Origin: Burkholderia sp. D-99
Lineage (GTDB): Bacteria > Pseudomonadota > Gammaproteobacteria > Burkholderiales > Burkholderiaceae
DNA length: 64,000 nucleotides
Direction of reading: 5' to 3'
NCBI RefSeq assembly: GCF_011605345.1
Contig: NZ_JAAOXM010000007.1
Span: forward strand, 124,001-188,000
Part shown: positions 35,772 through 44,933 of the stretch, in pieces
Layout of the letters: each line of letters opens with the position of its first letter
Position numbering within the stretch: the first letter of the stretch is position 1
Position numbers and translations under genes: made by a program
The notes under the pieces: model-generated
What the model saw: the letters and a program-made list of their open reading frames with translations, nothing else
Databases searched by the model: none
Told to the model about the DNA's origin: nothing

Positions 35772-36680
35772 ATGAATTCGCGCGAAACCCGGGGCATGCT
35801 GCTCGGCCTGATCGGCGTGATGATCTTCAGCCTGACGCTGCCGATGACGCGCATCGTCGTGTCCGAACTCAACCCGCTGCTCAACGGGCTCGGCCGTGCG
35901 CTCGCCGCCGCGGTGCCGGCCGGCCTGCTGCTGTGGTGGCGCCGCGAGCCGCTGCCGACCCGCGCGCAACTGAAAAGTCTCGCGATCACGTCGGTCGGCG
36001 TGATCATCGCGTATCCGGTGTTTTCCGCGTGGGCGATGAAATCGGTACCGGCCTCGCACGGTGCGGTGGTCAACGGCCTCCAGCCGCTGTTCGTCGCGCT
36101 GTATGCGGCATGGCTGTCGCACGAGCGGCCGTCGAAGGCATTCTGGGCCAGCGCGGTGGCCGGCAGCGCGCTCGTGATCGCGTTCGCGCTGCGCGACGGC
36201 GGCGGCACCGTGCAGGCCGGCGACGCGCTGATGCTCGTCGCGGTCGGCATCGGCGCGCTCGGCTATGCGGAAGGCGCGCGCCTCGCGCGCCAGATCGGCG
36301 GCTGGCAGGTGATCTGCTGGGCGCTCGTCGTGTCCGCCCCGTTCCTCGTGCTGCCGGTCGGCTGGCTCGCCTGGATGCAGCACGTCGCGCATCCGGGCCC
36401 GCTCGCACTGCGCACCTGGCTCGCGTTCGGCTACGTGACCCTCTTTTCGCAATTCATCGGCTTTTTCGCGTGGTATGCGGGGCTCGCGATGGGCGGCATC
36501 GCGCGCGTCGGCCAGGTGCAACTGCTGCAGATTTTCTTCACGATCGCCTTTTCCGCCCTGCTGTTCGGCGAAACCGTCACGTCGTCGACGTGGCTGTTCG
36601 CGGCCGCGGTGATTGCCACCGTCGTGCTCGGGCGCCGCTCGGCGGTCGCCACCGCCGCGCGACCGGCTCGCGCCGGCTGA
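35772..36680 (+). CDS. EamA/DMT-family exporter
   Basis: A 302-residue membrane protein with ten predicted helices in two EamA repeats. The first repeat begins MLLGLIGVMIFSLTLPMTRIVVSELNPLLNGLGRALAAA and the second ends GIARVGQVQLLQIFFTIAFSALLFGETVTSSTWLFAAAVIATVVLG. It sits between the VOC gene and an aminotransferase gene, so it may export an amino acid or a related compound under MocR control. Substrate is inferred from context only. A GGAGACA element precedes the ATG. Confidence 0.87.
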   Translation: MNSRETRGMLLGLIGVMIFSLTLPMTRIVVSELNPLLNGLGRALAAAVPAGLLLWWRREPLPTRAQLKSLAITSVGVIIAYPVFSAWAMKSVPASHGAVVNGLQPLFVALYAAWLSHERPSKAFWASAVAGSALVIAFALRDGGGTVQAGDALMLVAVGIGALGYAEGARLARQIGGWQVICWALVVSAPFLVLPVGWLAWMQHVAHPGPLALRTWLAFGYVTLFSQFIGFFAWYAGLAMGGIARVGQVQLLQIFFTIAFSALLFGETVTSSTWLFAAAVIATVVLGRRSAVATAARPARAG

Positions 36681-36832
36681 ACAGGTGCGCCATAATGGAC
36701 GTTTTGCCTGATCGGTTTTGCCCACCCGGCCGCGAAGGCTCGATCGCGTTCGCGCGTGCCCACCCGGCAGCGTCGAGGCGATTTGCCCGAACGACCTTTC
36801 TTGACTGACCACGATATCCGAACGAGGAGACT

Positions 36833-38014
36833 ATGAATCCGAGCGACCTGCATCCGCCGCACTGGCAGCTTTCCGAACGCGCCCGCAAGCTGACGAGCTC
36901 TGCGATCCGCGAAATCCTGAAGGTCACGGAACGCCCCGAGGTCATCTCGTTCGCCGGCGGCCTGCCCGCCCCCGCGACGTTCCCGGCCGAGCGCATGCGC
37001 GCTGCCGCCGATCGCGTGCTGCGCGACGCGCCGGCCGCCGCGCTCCAGTACAGCGCAACCGAAGGCTACCTGCCGCTGCGCGAATGGATCGCCGAGCGCT
37101 ACAGCGTGCGCGTGTCGCAGGTACTGATCACGACCGGCTCGCAGCAGGCGCTCGACCTGCTCGGCAAGGCGCTCGTCGATCCGGGCAGCCCGATCCTCGT
37201 CGAAACCCCGACCTACCTCGGCGCACTGCAGTCGTTCTCGCTGTACGAGCCGCGCTACGTGCAGGTGCCGACCGACGAGTTGGGCCTGTTGCCGGAAGGC
37301 CTCACGCCCGAACTCACCCAAGGCGCGCGCCTGCTGTACGCGCAGCCGAACTTCCAGAACCCGACCGGCCGCCGCATGCCCGTCGAGCGCCGCCGCGCGC
37401 TCGCCGCGTTCGCGCAGTCGAGCCCGTTCCCGGTGCTGGAGGACGATCCTTACGGCGCGCTGAACTACCGCGGCGAGCCGCTGCCGACGATGCTGTCGAT
37501 GGCACCCGATCACGTCGTGCACCTCGGCACGTTCTCGAAGGTGCTCGCGCCGGGCCTGCGGATCGGCTACATCATTGCGCCCGAGGAACTCCACTTCAAG
37601 CTCGTGCAGGCGAAGCAGGCCACCGACCTGCACACGCCGACGCTCACGCAGCGCATCGCGCACGAGGTGATCAAGGACGGTTTCCTCGACGAGCACATCC
37701 CGTCGATCCGCGAGCTGTACAGCGCGCAGTGCGACGCGATGCTCGGTGCGCTCGAGCGCCACATGCCGGAAGGCGTCACGTGGAACCGGCCGGAAGGCGG
37801 GATGTTCATCTGGGTGAACCTGCCCGCGCAGATCGACAGCATGAAGCTGCTCGCCGCGGCCGTCGACAACCACGTCGCCTTCGTGCCGGGCGCGCCGTTC
37901 TTCGCGGACAACGCACAGCAGAACACGCTGCGCCTGTCGTTCGTGACGGTGCCGCCCGAGAAGATCGAGGAAGGCGTCGCGCGCCTCGGCACGCTGCTGC
38001 GCGAGCGCCTCTGA
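36833..38014 (+). CDS. PLP-dependent aminotransferase, 2-aminoadipate/LysN-like
   Basis: A 393-residue fold-type-I aminotransferase without an HTH domain. Visible motifs are VISFAGGLPAPATFPAERM near the N-terminus, ITTGSQQALDLLGKAL, the PNFQNPTGRRMP turn, and the PLP Lys in HLGTFSKVLAPGLRIGYI. C-terminally the Arg that binds the carboxylate is in LRLSFVTVPPEKIEEG. Such enzymes act on alpha-aminoadipate, branched or aromatic amino acids. It follows a clear GAGGAGA site and is followed by RidA, which clears reactive enamines made by PLP enzymes. Confidence 0.88.
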   Translation: MNPSDLHPPHWQLSERARKLTSSAIREILKVTERPEVISFAGGLPAPATFPAERMRAAADRVLRDAPAAALQYSATEGYLPLREWIAERYSVRVSQVLITTGSQQALDLLGKALVDPGSPILVETPTYLGALQSFSLYEPRYVQVPTDELGLLPEGLTPELTQGARLLYAQPNFQNPTGRRMPVERRRALAAFAQSSPFPVLEDDPYGALNYRGEPLPTMLSMAPDHVVHLGTFSKVLAPGLRIGYIIAPEELHFKLVQAKQATDLHTPTLTQRIAHEVIKDGFLDEHIPSIRELYSAQCDAMLGALERHMPEGVTWNRPEGGMFIWVNLPAQIDSMKLLAAAVDNHVAFVPGAPFFADNAQQNTLRLSFVTVPPEKIEEGVARLGTLLRERL

Positions 38015-38056
38015 TCCCCTTTTTCCTGTCACGACTCTCTACGAGGAATCGAACAC

Positions 38057-38515
38057 ATGGCTAACGTCTACGACAAACTGAAGTCGCTCGGCATCGAGCT
38101 CCCGACCGCCGGCGCACCGGCCGCCGCCTACGTGATGAGCGCGCAAAGCGGCAATACGGTCTACCTGTCGGGCCACATCGCGAAGAAGGACGGCAAGGTC
38201 TGGGCCGGCAAGCTCGGTGCGGATCTGCAGACGGAAGACGGCAAGGCGGCCGCACGCTCGATCGCGATCGACCTGCTCGCGACGCTGCACGCGCACACCG
38301 GCGACCTGAACAAGGTCACGCGCATCGTCAAGCTGATGAGCCTCGTCAACTCGACGCTCGACTTCACCGAACAGCACGTCGTGACGAACGGCGCGTCGGA
38401 GCTGATCGCAGAAGTGTTCGGCGACGCCGGCAAGCACGCACGCTCGGCCTTCGGCGTCGCGCAGATCCCGCTCGGCGCGTGCGTCGAGATCGAGCTGATC
38501 GCCGAAGTTGCGTAA
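38057..38515 (+). CDS. RidA-family reactive-intermediate deaminase
   Basis: A 152-residue protein of the YjgF/YER057c/UK114 fold. It starts VYDKLKSLGIELPTAGAPAAAYVMSAQSGNTVYLSGHIAKKDGKV and contains the GACVEIELIAEVA end. Members hydrolyse enamine or imine intermediates released by PLP enzymes. This protein belongs to the Rid subfamily with a longer N-terminus, and the usual catalytic Arg of RidA proper is not obvious, so activity is uncertain. It lies 42 bases after the aminotransferase. Confidence 0.85.
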   Translation: MANVYDKLKSLGIELPTAGAPAAAYVMSAQSGNTVYLSGHIAKKDGKVWAGKLGADLQTEDGKAAARSIAIDLLATLHAHTGDLNKVTRIVKLMSLVNSTLDFTEQHVVTNGASELIAEVFGDAGKHARSAFGVAQIPLGACVEIELIAEVA

Positions 38516-38528
38516 CGGGCGCAGCGCG

Positions 38529-39413
38529 ATGCCCGGCCGTCTCGTCCGCTTCAAGCAGGTCGACGTGTTCTCGTCGGTGCCGTTCAAGGGCAACGCGCTC
38601 GCCGTGGTGTTCGACGCCGATTCGCTCGACGACGACGCCATGCTCGAGATCGCCCGCTGGACGAACCTGTCGGAAACCACGTTCCTCTGCACGCCGACCG
38701 ATCCGGAAGCCGACTACCGCGTACGGATCTTTACGACGGGCGGCGAACTGCCGTTCGCCGGCCACCCGACGCTCGGCACCGCGCATGCGTTCCTGGAAAG
38801 CGGCGCACAGCCGCGCACGCCGGGCCGGCTGATCCAGCAGTGCGGGGTCGGCCGGGTCGCGCTGCGCGAGCAGGCCGGCGGCTGGGCATTCGCCGCGCCA
38901 CCGGCCCGCGTCACGCCGCTCGACCGTTCGGACTACGCGGTGCTCGCCGCCGCGTTGTGCAGCGACGCGCTCGACCTGGAAGCCGAGCCGTGCGCGGTCG
39001 ACAACGGCGCGCCATGGCTGGTCGTGCGGCTGAAGTCGGCCGACGCGTGCCTCGGCCTGTCGCCCGATCCGGCCGCACTGGAGGCGCTTACCCGCCGCTA
39101 CGGCGTGGACGGCCTCGCCGCCTACGCGCCGCACGCCGAAGGCGGCCCCGCGACGTTCGAGATCCGTTGCCTGATGACGGGCGGCAAGTTCGGCCCCCCC
39201 GGGGAGGATCCCGTCACCGGCAGCGCGAACGCCGCGCTGGCCGGGCTGCTGACGCGGCAGGCGCGCCGCCCCGGCCCGTCGTATACGGCCCGCCAGGGTA
39301 CGGCGATCGGCCGCGACGGCCGCATCTTCGTCAGCTATGCCGAAGACGGCACCCCATGGATCGGCGGCCATGTCGTCACGGTCGTCGACGGCACCTTCCT
39401 GTCACCCGTGTGA
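38529..39413 (+). CDS. PhzF-family isomerase-like protein
   Basis: The ATG at 38529 gives 294 residues starting MPGRLVRFKQVDVFSSVPFKGNALAVVFDADSL, the PhzF/YddE/YHI9 N-terminus. The catalytic Glu lies in LSETTFLCTPT, and the conserved GGELPFAGHPTLGTAHAFLE and EDPVTGSANAALAGLL follow. PhzF isomerises dihydro-hydroxyanthranilate in phenazine synthesis; most family members act in other, unknown pathways. There are no other phz genes here. It is the last gene of the aminotransferase cluster. Confidence 0.88.
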   Translation: MPGRLVRFKQVDVFSSVPFKGNALAVVFDADSLDDDAMLEIARWTNLSETTFLCTPTDPEADYRVRIFTTGGELPFAGHPTLGTAHAFLESGAQPRTPGRLIQQCGVGRVALREQAGGWAFAAPPARVTPLDRSDYAVLAAALCSDALDLEAEPCAVDNGAPWLVVRLKSADACLGLSPDPAALEALTRRYGVDGLAAYAPHAEGGPATFEIRCLMTGGKFGPPGEDPVTGSANAALAGLLTRQARRPGPSYTARQGTAIGRDGRIFVSYAEDGTPWIGGHVVTVVDGTFLSPV

Positions 39414-39631
39414 CATTTCGCGATGTGCGATGGCGCCGGCCCGTCCGGCGCCCCCTACGATTCGCCCAACTATCGCAAAAACGTTCCAACCAGTAATATC
39501 GGGCCTAATCCGTTGTTTCGGAGGTCTGTCCATGGTTGCGTGTCCCGCGAACGAACAGACGTCGGGACAACCCGAACCATAGCCAGCCATCCAGACGGCT
39601 GGCGCACGCGAGCAGGACGCTGCCCTCTTCG

Positions 39632-41971
39632 ATGAGCTCCGCCCGGTCCAACCACACGCCGCCGACCCGGCCGCTTCGCGCGCCGCGCAAATCGCGCCGG
39701 CGTGCGCTATTTGCGATCCCGCTGCTCGGGATGCTGGCGCTCGCGCTGCTGTGGGCCGTGATCATCGCGCGTCTCTCGGTGGAAAAGGACAGCGCATACA
39801 AGGAAGCGGCGGCTTCCGCGGCGATCCTGTCCTCCGCGCTCGAGCAGCATACGGTCAAGGCGATCCACCAGGTCGACCAGATCACCCGCTTCGTCAAGTT
39901 CGAATTCGAGAAGTCACCCGCGCGCTTCAACCTCGCGAGCGCCGTCGAGAAAGGCGTCGTGCCGAGCGACACGCTGATCCAGGTGTCGCTCGTCAACGCG
40001 AAGGGCATCCTGTTCGCGAACACGGCCGAGCTCCATCCGCAGCCGATCAACCTGTCCGACCGCGAGCACTTCAAGGTCCACCTCTCGCACAACGACGACC
40101 GCCTCTTCATCAGCAAGCCCGTGCTCGGCCGCGTGTCGAGCCACTGGACGCTGCAGATGACGCGGCGCCTGAACAACCCGGACGGCAGCTTCGCGGGCAT
40201 CGTCGTCGTGTCGGAAGACCCGAGCTACTTCACGAACGACTTCTACAACAACGCGGCGATCGGCAAGGAAGGCGTGATCGCGGTCGTGTCCGATACGGGC
40301 GCCGTGCTCGCGCGACGCACGGGCTCGGTCAGCAACGCGCCCGGCGCGTTTTCGGCATCGGGCGTCTACCCGATCGCCGAGCGCGTGACGGGTACGATCA
40401 TCGACCCGATCGACGGCGTGACGCGCATCGTGTCGTACCGCCACCTCGACGGCTACCCGCTCGCGGTGATGGTCGGGCTGTCGCAAACCGAGGAATTCGC
40501 GGACTACTACCACACGCGCAACGTCTACCTGCTGATGACGAGCTTCATCACGCTCGCGATGCTCGCGTTCTTCGGTGTCGCGACGGGCCTGATCGGCAAG
40601 CTGCTCGGCCGTGAGCGCGAGATGACGCAGCTCGCCGAATACGACCTGCTCACCGGCCTCGCGAACCGCTATGCGACGCTGCGCGGGCTGCGCAACGACG
40701 TATCGATGCCGACGAGCCTGTCGCGGCTCGGCCTGCTGTTCATCGATCTCGACAACTTCAAGACCGTCAACGACACGCTCGGCCACAACGCCGGCGACAT
40801 CGTGCTGCAGATGACCGCGTCGCGCCTTGCCGATGCGGTCGGCGACGAAGGCTCGCTCGCGCGCATCGGCGGCGACGAGTTCGTCGTCGTGATGAAGGGC
40901 GACGACGTCGAGCGCCGCGCGGTGCGGCTCGCGGAAGCGATCATCCGGATGTTCGGCGAACCGTTCGACGTGCGCGGCAGCTCGTTCGTGCTGCATGCAA
41001 GCATCGGCATCGCGCTGCACAGCGTTGCGAACGAAAGCGAGATCGACCTGCTGAAGAAGGCCGATCTCGCGATGTATAGCGCGAAGGACGCCGGCAAGAA
41101 CTGCTACCAGTTCTATGCGCCGCACCTGTCGCACCGCGCCGACCACCTGATGCGCTGGGAACAGCAACTCCGCGTCGCGCTCGCCGAGGGGCAGCTGTTC
41201 CTCGCGTACCAGCCGAAGATCGACCTCACGCACCGCTATATCACCGGCTTCGAGGCACTCGCGCGCTGGGATCACCCCGAGCACGGGATCATCTCCGCGA
41301 ACGAATTCATTTCGATCGCCGAATCGACGGGCCTGATCGTGCCGATCGGCGACTTCGTGATCCGCACCGCGTGCGAGCAGATCGCGCGCTGGCGCGACGA
41401 GGGCCACGATACGCTGACGCTCGCGGTCAACATCTCGCCGGTGCAGTTCTGGCGCGGCGACCTGATCGAGACGATCTCGCGCACGCTGCAGGAAACCGGC
41501 ATCGACGCGAACCGGCTCGAAATCGAGATCACCGAAACCGCGATGATGGAATATCCGGAACTCGTGTCGGAGAAGATCGTCGCACTGAAGAAACTCGGCA
41601 TCCGGATCGCCCTCGACGATTTCGGCACCGGTTATTCGTCGCTGTCGTACCTGCACCGCTTCTCCGTCGACACGCTGAAGGTCGACCGTTCGTTCGTGCA
41701 GGCGATCCCCAACGACCGCAGCGTGTGCGTGATGGTGTCGTCGATCGTGCATCTCGCGCGCTCGCTCGGCCTGACCGTCGTCGTCGAAGGTACGGAAACC
41801 GAGGAGCAGATCACGTGGCTGTCCGCGCTCGGCGAGATCGAGGCGCAGGGCTTCCTGTTCTCCCGACCGGTGCCGGCCGACGCGATTCCCGCGCTGATCG
41901 CGCGCTTCGGCGTGCGCGGCGACTCGCCGAACGTGATCGCGCACCGCGCGACGGGCAGCACCGGCGCGTAA
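39632..41971 (+). CDS. Membrane GGDEF-EAL protein with an extracytoplasmic sensor domain
   Basis: The ATG at 39632 gives 779 residues. A first membrane helix (about residues 24-44), a dCache/PDC-like periplasmic sensor (about 50-295) and a second helix (about 303-325) precede the GGDEF domain (GGDEF at 413-417) and the EAL domain (EAL at 541-543). Both catalytic sets look intact: ARIGGDEFVVV, then FEALARWDHP, NISPVQF, EITETAMM and LDDFGTGYSS. The allosteric RxxD site before GGDEF is missing (the matching positions read GDEG). It may both make and break c-di-GMP; the net direction cannot be read from sequence. Confidence 0.92.
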   Translation: MSSARSNHTPPTRPLRAPRKSRRRALFAIPLLGMLALALLWAVIIARLSVEKDSAYKEAAASAAILSSALEQHTVKAIHQVDQITRFVKFEFEKSPARFNLASAVEKGVVPSDTLIQVSLVNAKGILFANTAELHPQPINLSDREHFKVHLSHNDDRLFISKPVLGRVSSHWTLQMTRRLNNPDGSFAGIVVVSEDPSYFTNDFYNNAAIGKEGVIAVVSDTGAVLARRTGSVSNAPGAFSASGVYPIAERVTGTIIDPIDGVTRIVSYRHLDGYPLAVMVGLSQTEEFADYYHTRNVYLLMTSFITLAMLAFFGVATGLIGKLLGREREMTQLAEYDLLTGLANRYATLRGLRNDVSMPTSLSRLGLLFIDLDNFKTVNDTLGHNAGDIVLQMTASRLADAVGDEGSLARIGGDEFVVVMKGDDVERRAVRLAEAIIRMFGEPFDVRGSSFVLHASIGIALHSVANESEIDLLKKADLAMYSAKDAGKNCYQFYAPHLSHRADHLMRWEQQLRVALAEGQLFLAYQPKIDLTHRYITGFEALARWDHPEHGIISANEFISIAESTGLIVPIGDFVIRTACEQIARWRDEGHDTLTLAVNISPVQFWRGDLIETISRTLQETGIDANRLEIEITETAMMEYPELVSEKIVALKKLGIRIALDDFGTGYSSLSYLHRFSVDTLKVDRSFVQAIPNDRSVCVMVSSIVHLARSLGLTVVVEGTETEEQITWLSALGEIEAQGFLFSRPVPADAIPALIARFGVRGDSPNVIAHRATGSTGA

Positions 41972-42123
41972 GCGCACCGCAGGCGTGGCGGGCGTTGCGC
42001 GCGCCGTGATTGTTTCGTTTTCCGATCTGATTGTTTAGGTCATGAACTAGCGTTTTCGCGCATGGCTGTGTCACGGTGCGCGGCGGACAATCAGGAGGGC
42101 CAACGTGTCGGCGGGCCGCCGGC

Positions 42124-43374
42124 ATGGCTACACGCGAGAGATCGGGCCCCGTGTCCACCACCAACATGACGACCGTCGAAATCGAAGCGACCGCTGATGT
42201 CGAACAGGCACAGGCGTCCCTGTGGGACCTGTTCAAGGTCGTCGCCAGCATTTCGGCAGTCTCGTGGGGCGGGCTCTCGATGATGGCGCAGCTCGAACGC
42301 CACTACGTGGAACGGCTGCGGCGCATCGAGCCCCACGTATTCGGCGATCTCGTCGCACTTGCGTGGCTCGTACCGGGCCCCGTAGGCTGCAACGTGGCGG
42401 TACAGGTCGGACAAATCCTGCACGGCCGCGTCGGCGCATGGGTCGCCGGCATCGCGAGCGTGCTGCCTTTCTCCATCCTGATGACGCTGTTCGCGATCTT
42501 CTATCGCACGCCGCTCGTGCGCTCGCTGGCGGCGCCAATGCTGATCAATCACTTCGGGATGGTGCTCGCCGCGCTGATCGGCGTCACGTGGGTCAAGCAG
42601 GTGCGCTCGCTCGCTCGCACGAGGCGCGAACAGTTGATCGCGGCGCTGTCGACGATTCTGCTCGCTTTCGCGCATAATCCGGCCGCCTTCGTCGGGATTC
42701 TTTTCGCTGCGTTCGCGGCGGGCTGGCTGACCGGGCCGCCGCAACGCGACGCGGTCGATTTCACGCTGTCGACCCGCGACCGCAACCTGCTCGTGCTGCT
42801 CGGCGTGCTCGTCACGCTGTTCGCGATGCCGCTGCCCGGCGATTACCAGGCGACGCTGCTGTGGCCGCGCCTCGCCGGCGCCGGCATGACGCTGTTCGGC
42901 GGCGGCTTTTCCGCGCTGCCGGTGCTCAAGACGCTGTTCGTCACGCCGGCAACGGGCATCTCCGATCACGACTTCACGCTTGCATTTGCGCTGTCCCCCG
43001 TCGCGCCGGGGCCGCTGCTGAACGTCGTGCCGTTTCTCGGCTACCTGACCGACGGCTGGGTCGGCGCGCTGCTCGCGACGGCCGCGCTGTTCATTCCGTC
43101 GGGCTTTCTCGTCGTGTTTGCGCAAACCCATCTGTCCCGGCTCAAGCGCCATTCGCGCTTCGAGCACGGGATGCGCCTGCTGCGCGCGGCGACCACGGGT
43201 TTTCTCGTCGTCGCCGTCGTGAGGATCCTGCACCGCGAACCGGCCGACCCCGTTTACTGGCTGACGGGCGCCTTCGCGACGCTTTGCTTCGCCCGCTTCA
43301 AGGTGCCCGTCTATGCCGTGTACGGCACGGTCGCGGTGGCCTGCGGCGTGTGGCTGTGGGCCGCCGCGCGCTGA
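42124..43374 (+). CDS. chrA: CHR-family chromate transporter
   Basis: A 416-residue inner-membrane protein with the two-domain CHR layout and about eleven helices. Each half holds the family signature region: FKVVASISAVSWGGLSMMAQLERHYVERL with ALAWLVPGPVGCNVAVQVG, and GAGMTLFGGGFSALPVLKTLF with LAFALSPVAPGPLLNVVPFLGYL. ChrA exports chromate by exchange or proton-driven transport. The start is uncertain: ATG 42124 has a weak ribosome site and ATG 42166 is possible. A strong AGGAGG at 42093 fits a GTG in another frame instead. Confidence 0.85.
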   Translation: MATRERSGPVSTTNMTTVEIEATADVEQAQASLWDLFKVVASISAVSWGGLSMMAQLERHYVERLRRIEPHVFGDLVALAWLVPGPVGCNVAVQVGQILHGRVGAWVAGIASVLPFSILMTLFAIFYRTPLVRSLAAPMLINHFGMVLAALIGVTWVKQVRSLARTRREQLIAALSTILLAFAHNPAAFVGILFAAFAAGWLTGPPQRDAVDFTLSTRDRNLLVLLGVLVTLFAMPLPGDYQATLLWPRLAGAGMTLFGGGFSALPVLKTLFVTPATGISDHDFTLAFALSPVAPGPLLNVVPFLGYLTDGWVGALLATAALFIPSGFLVVFAQTHLSRLKRHSRFEHGMRLLRAATTGFLVVAVVRILHREPADPVYWLTGAFATLCFARFKVPVYAVYGTVAVACGVWLWAAAR

Positions 43375-43431
43375 CGGGCAACGGCCGCCGGCCCGCCAGA
43401 CTCGACCGGCGTTCGCCCGTCCTGCCCGTCC

Positions 43432-43878
43432 TCAACCTGCCTGCACCGCGACCCGGCGCGCCATCCAGCGGGCGCGCAGCGCGTCGTACGCCAGGTTGAA
43501 GCAGAACGTGTAAGGCAGGAAGAACAGCACGATGCCGAGGTCGAGCAGCAGCGCCTCGACGAGGCTCACGTTCAGCCACCACGCAGCCACCGGCACCACC
43601 ATCACGATGAGGCCGAGCTCGAACAAGGCCGCATGCGCGATCCGCATGCCGAGCGTGCGCGACAACCCCGCGCGTCGCTCGATGCGGTCGAACAGCGTAT
43701 TGAACGCCATATTCCACGCCATCGCGATCAGCGACACCATCACCGTCAGCACGCCGACGTGCGACACCGGCATGTCGAGCAGCCACGCGCCGATCGGCGC
43801 GCACAGCGCGATCGCGACCAGCTCGAACGTCAGTGCATGCAGCAGCCGTTCCGTCACCGTTTTGTTGACCTGTTTCAT
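43432..43878 (-). CDS. PACE-family multidrug/biocide efflux transporter
   Basis: A 148-residue inner-membrane protein; the ATG at 43878 follows GGAGGG. It has four membrane helices in two BTP repeats: RLLHALTFELVAIALCAPIGAWLLDMP with AWNMAFNTLFDRIE, and RIAHAALFELGLIVMVVPVAAWWLNVSLVEA with FLPYTFCFNLAYDALRARW. The paired Glu residues (FELVAI, FELGLI) match the PACE/AceI motif that binds chlorhexidine, acriflavine or polyamines. It is divergent from a LysR regulator that probably controls it. Confidence 0.9.
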   Translation of the reverse strand: MKQVNKTVTERLLHALTFELVAIALCAPIGAWLLDMPVSHVGVLTVMVSLIAMAWNMAFNTLFDRIERRAGLSRTLGMRIAHAALFELGLIVMVVPVAAWWLNVSLVEALLLDLGIVLFFLPYTFCFNLAYDALRARWMARRVAVQAG

Positions 43879-43954
43879 GATTCCCTCCGATTCGTCTACT
43901 TCGTTCATGGCAGCCATTTTGATCGGCGAAACCGCATGAATCCAGTTTGATATC

Positions 43955-43969
43955 ATCGGTTTTACCGAT
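43955..43969. promoter_or_regulatory. Candidate LysR box between the PACE and LysR genes
   Basis: ATCGGT-TTT-ACCGAT, a 6-bp inverted repeat with a T-N11-A core, typical of LysR-type binding sites. It lies 22 bases before the LysR start codon and 76 bases before the PACE start, in an AT-rich pocket. Confidence 0.65.
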
Positions 43970-43991
43970 ATAACGTCTCCAGGAACACCGT

Positions 43992-44876
43992 ATGCGCCAC
44001 GCCCCCGAAGCCCTGCTCGCCTTCGCCGAAGCCGCGCTGCTCGGCTCGTTCACGGCCGCCGCGCGCAAGCTCGGCAAGCGCCAGTCGACCGTGTCGGAGG
44101 CGATCGCGAACCTCGAGATCGATCTCGGCGTGCAGTTGTTCGACCGCTCGACGCGCGCGCCGACGCTGACCGACGCCGGGCGCGCGCTGCTGCCGCAGGT
44201 GCAGCGCGCACTCGAGGCCGGTGCGGCGATCGACCGCACGGCCGCGCGGCTCGCGGGCGGCGAGGAAGCGCGGCTGACGCTCGTCGTGTCCGATACGTAC
44301 CAGTCGAAGCGCTACGAGGAAACGTTGACGGCGCTCGAACGGCGCTTTCCGGCGCTCGAGTTCGAATGCCAGATCGCCGAGCACGACGACGTGCTCGACC
44401 TGATCCAGCAGGGGCGCGCGCAGCTCGGGCTGATGGCCGCACGAGCGGCCTACCCGGCCGATATCGGTGCGGCGACGATCGCGGAGGAATCGGAGATCGG
44501 GCTGTTCGTCGGACGCATGCACGCGCTCGCCGAATACGGCGACGCCGACGTGCCGCACGCCGCGCTGCGCGACGTGCGCGAACTGCGCCTCAATACCTAT
44601 GTGAAAACGGAAGGCCGCAGCACCGACGACCGGATCGTCGTCGGCACGCAGCACTGGCTGGCGCCGAGCTACCTGATGCTGCTGGAGATGGCCGTGCAGG
44701 GGTTCGGCTGGGCCGAGCTGCCGCGCTGGATGGTCGACCACTTTGCGCGCGATCGCCTGTGCGAACTGCGTGCGCGCGGCTGGCCGCGCCGCGTGCGGGT
44801 CGATGCGGTCTGGTCGCGCAACCGGCCGCTCGGCCCGGTTGGCTCATGGCTGCTCGATGCGATGCTGGCCGCGTAG
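43992..44876 (+). CDS. LysR-family transcriptional regulator
   Basis: A 294-residue regulator with an N-terminal winged helix (ALLAFAEAALLGSFTAAARKLGKRQSTVSEAIANLEIDLGVQLFDRSTRAPTLTDAGRALLPQVQ, about residues 6-66) and a LysR substrate-binding domain (about 90-290). Divergence from the PACE pump gene and the T-N11-A box between them suggest it controls both itself and the pump in response to a toxic cation. The ligand is unknown. Confidence 0.88.
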   Translation: MRHAPEALLAFAEAALLGSFTAAARKLGKRQSTVSEAIANLEIDLGVQLFDRSTRAPTLTDAGRALLPQVQRALEAGAAIDRTAARLAGGEEARLTLVVSDTYQSKRYEETLTALERRFPALEFECQIAEHDDVLDLIQQGRAQLGLMAARAAYPADIGAATIAEESEIGLFVGRMHALAEYGDADVPHAALRDVRELRLNTYVKTEGRSTDDRIVVGTQHWLAPSYLMLLEMAVQGFGWAELPRWMVDHFARDRLCELRARGWPRRVRVDAVWSRNRPLGPVGSWLLDAMLAA

Positions 44877-44933
44877 CGACGCGGGCCGATGCGCCGGCGG
44901 CTGCGTGCCGGCCAACGGCCGACGGCCGCCAGG

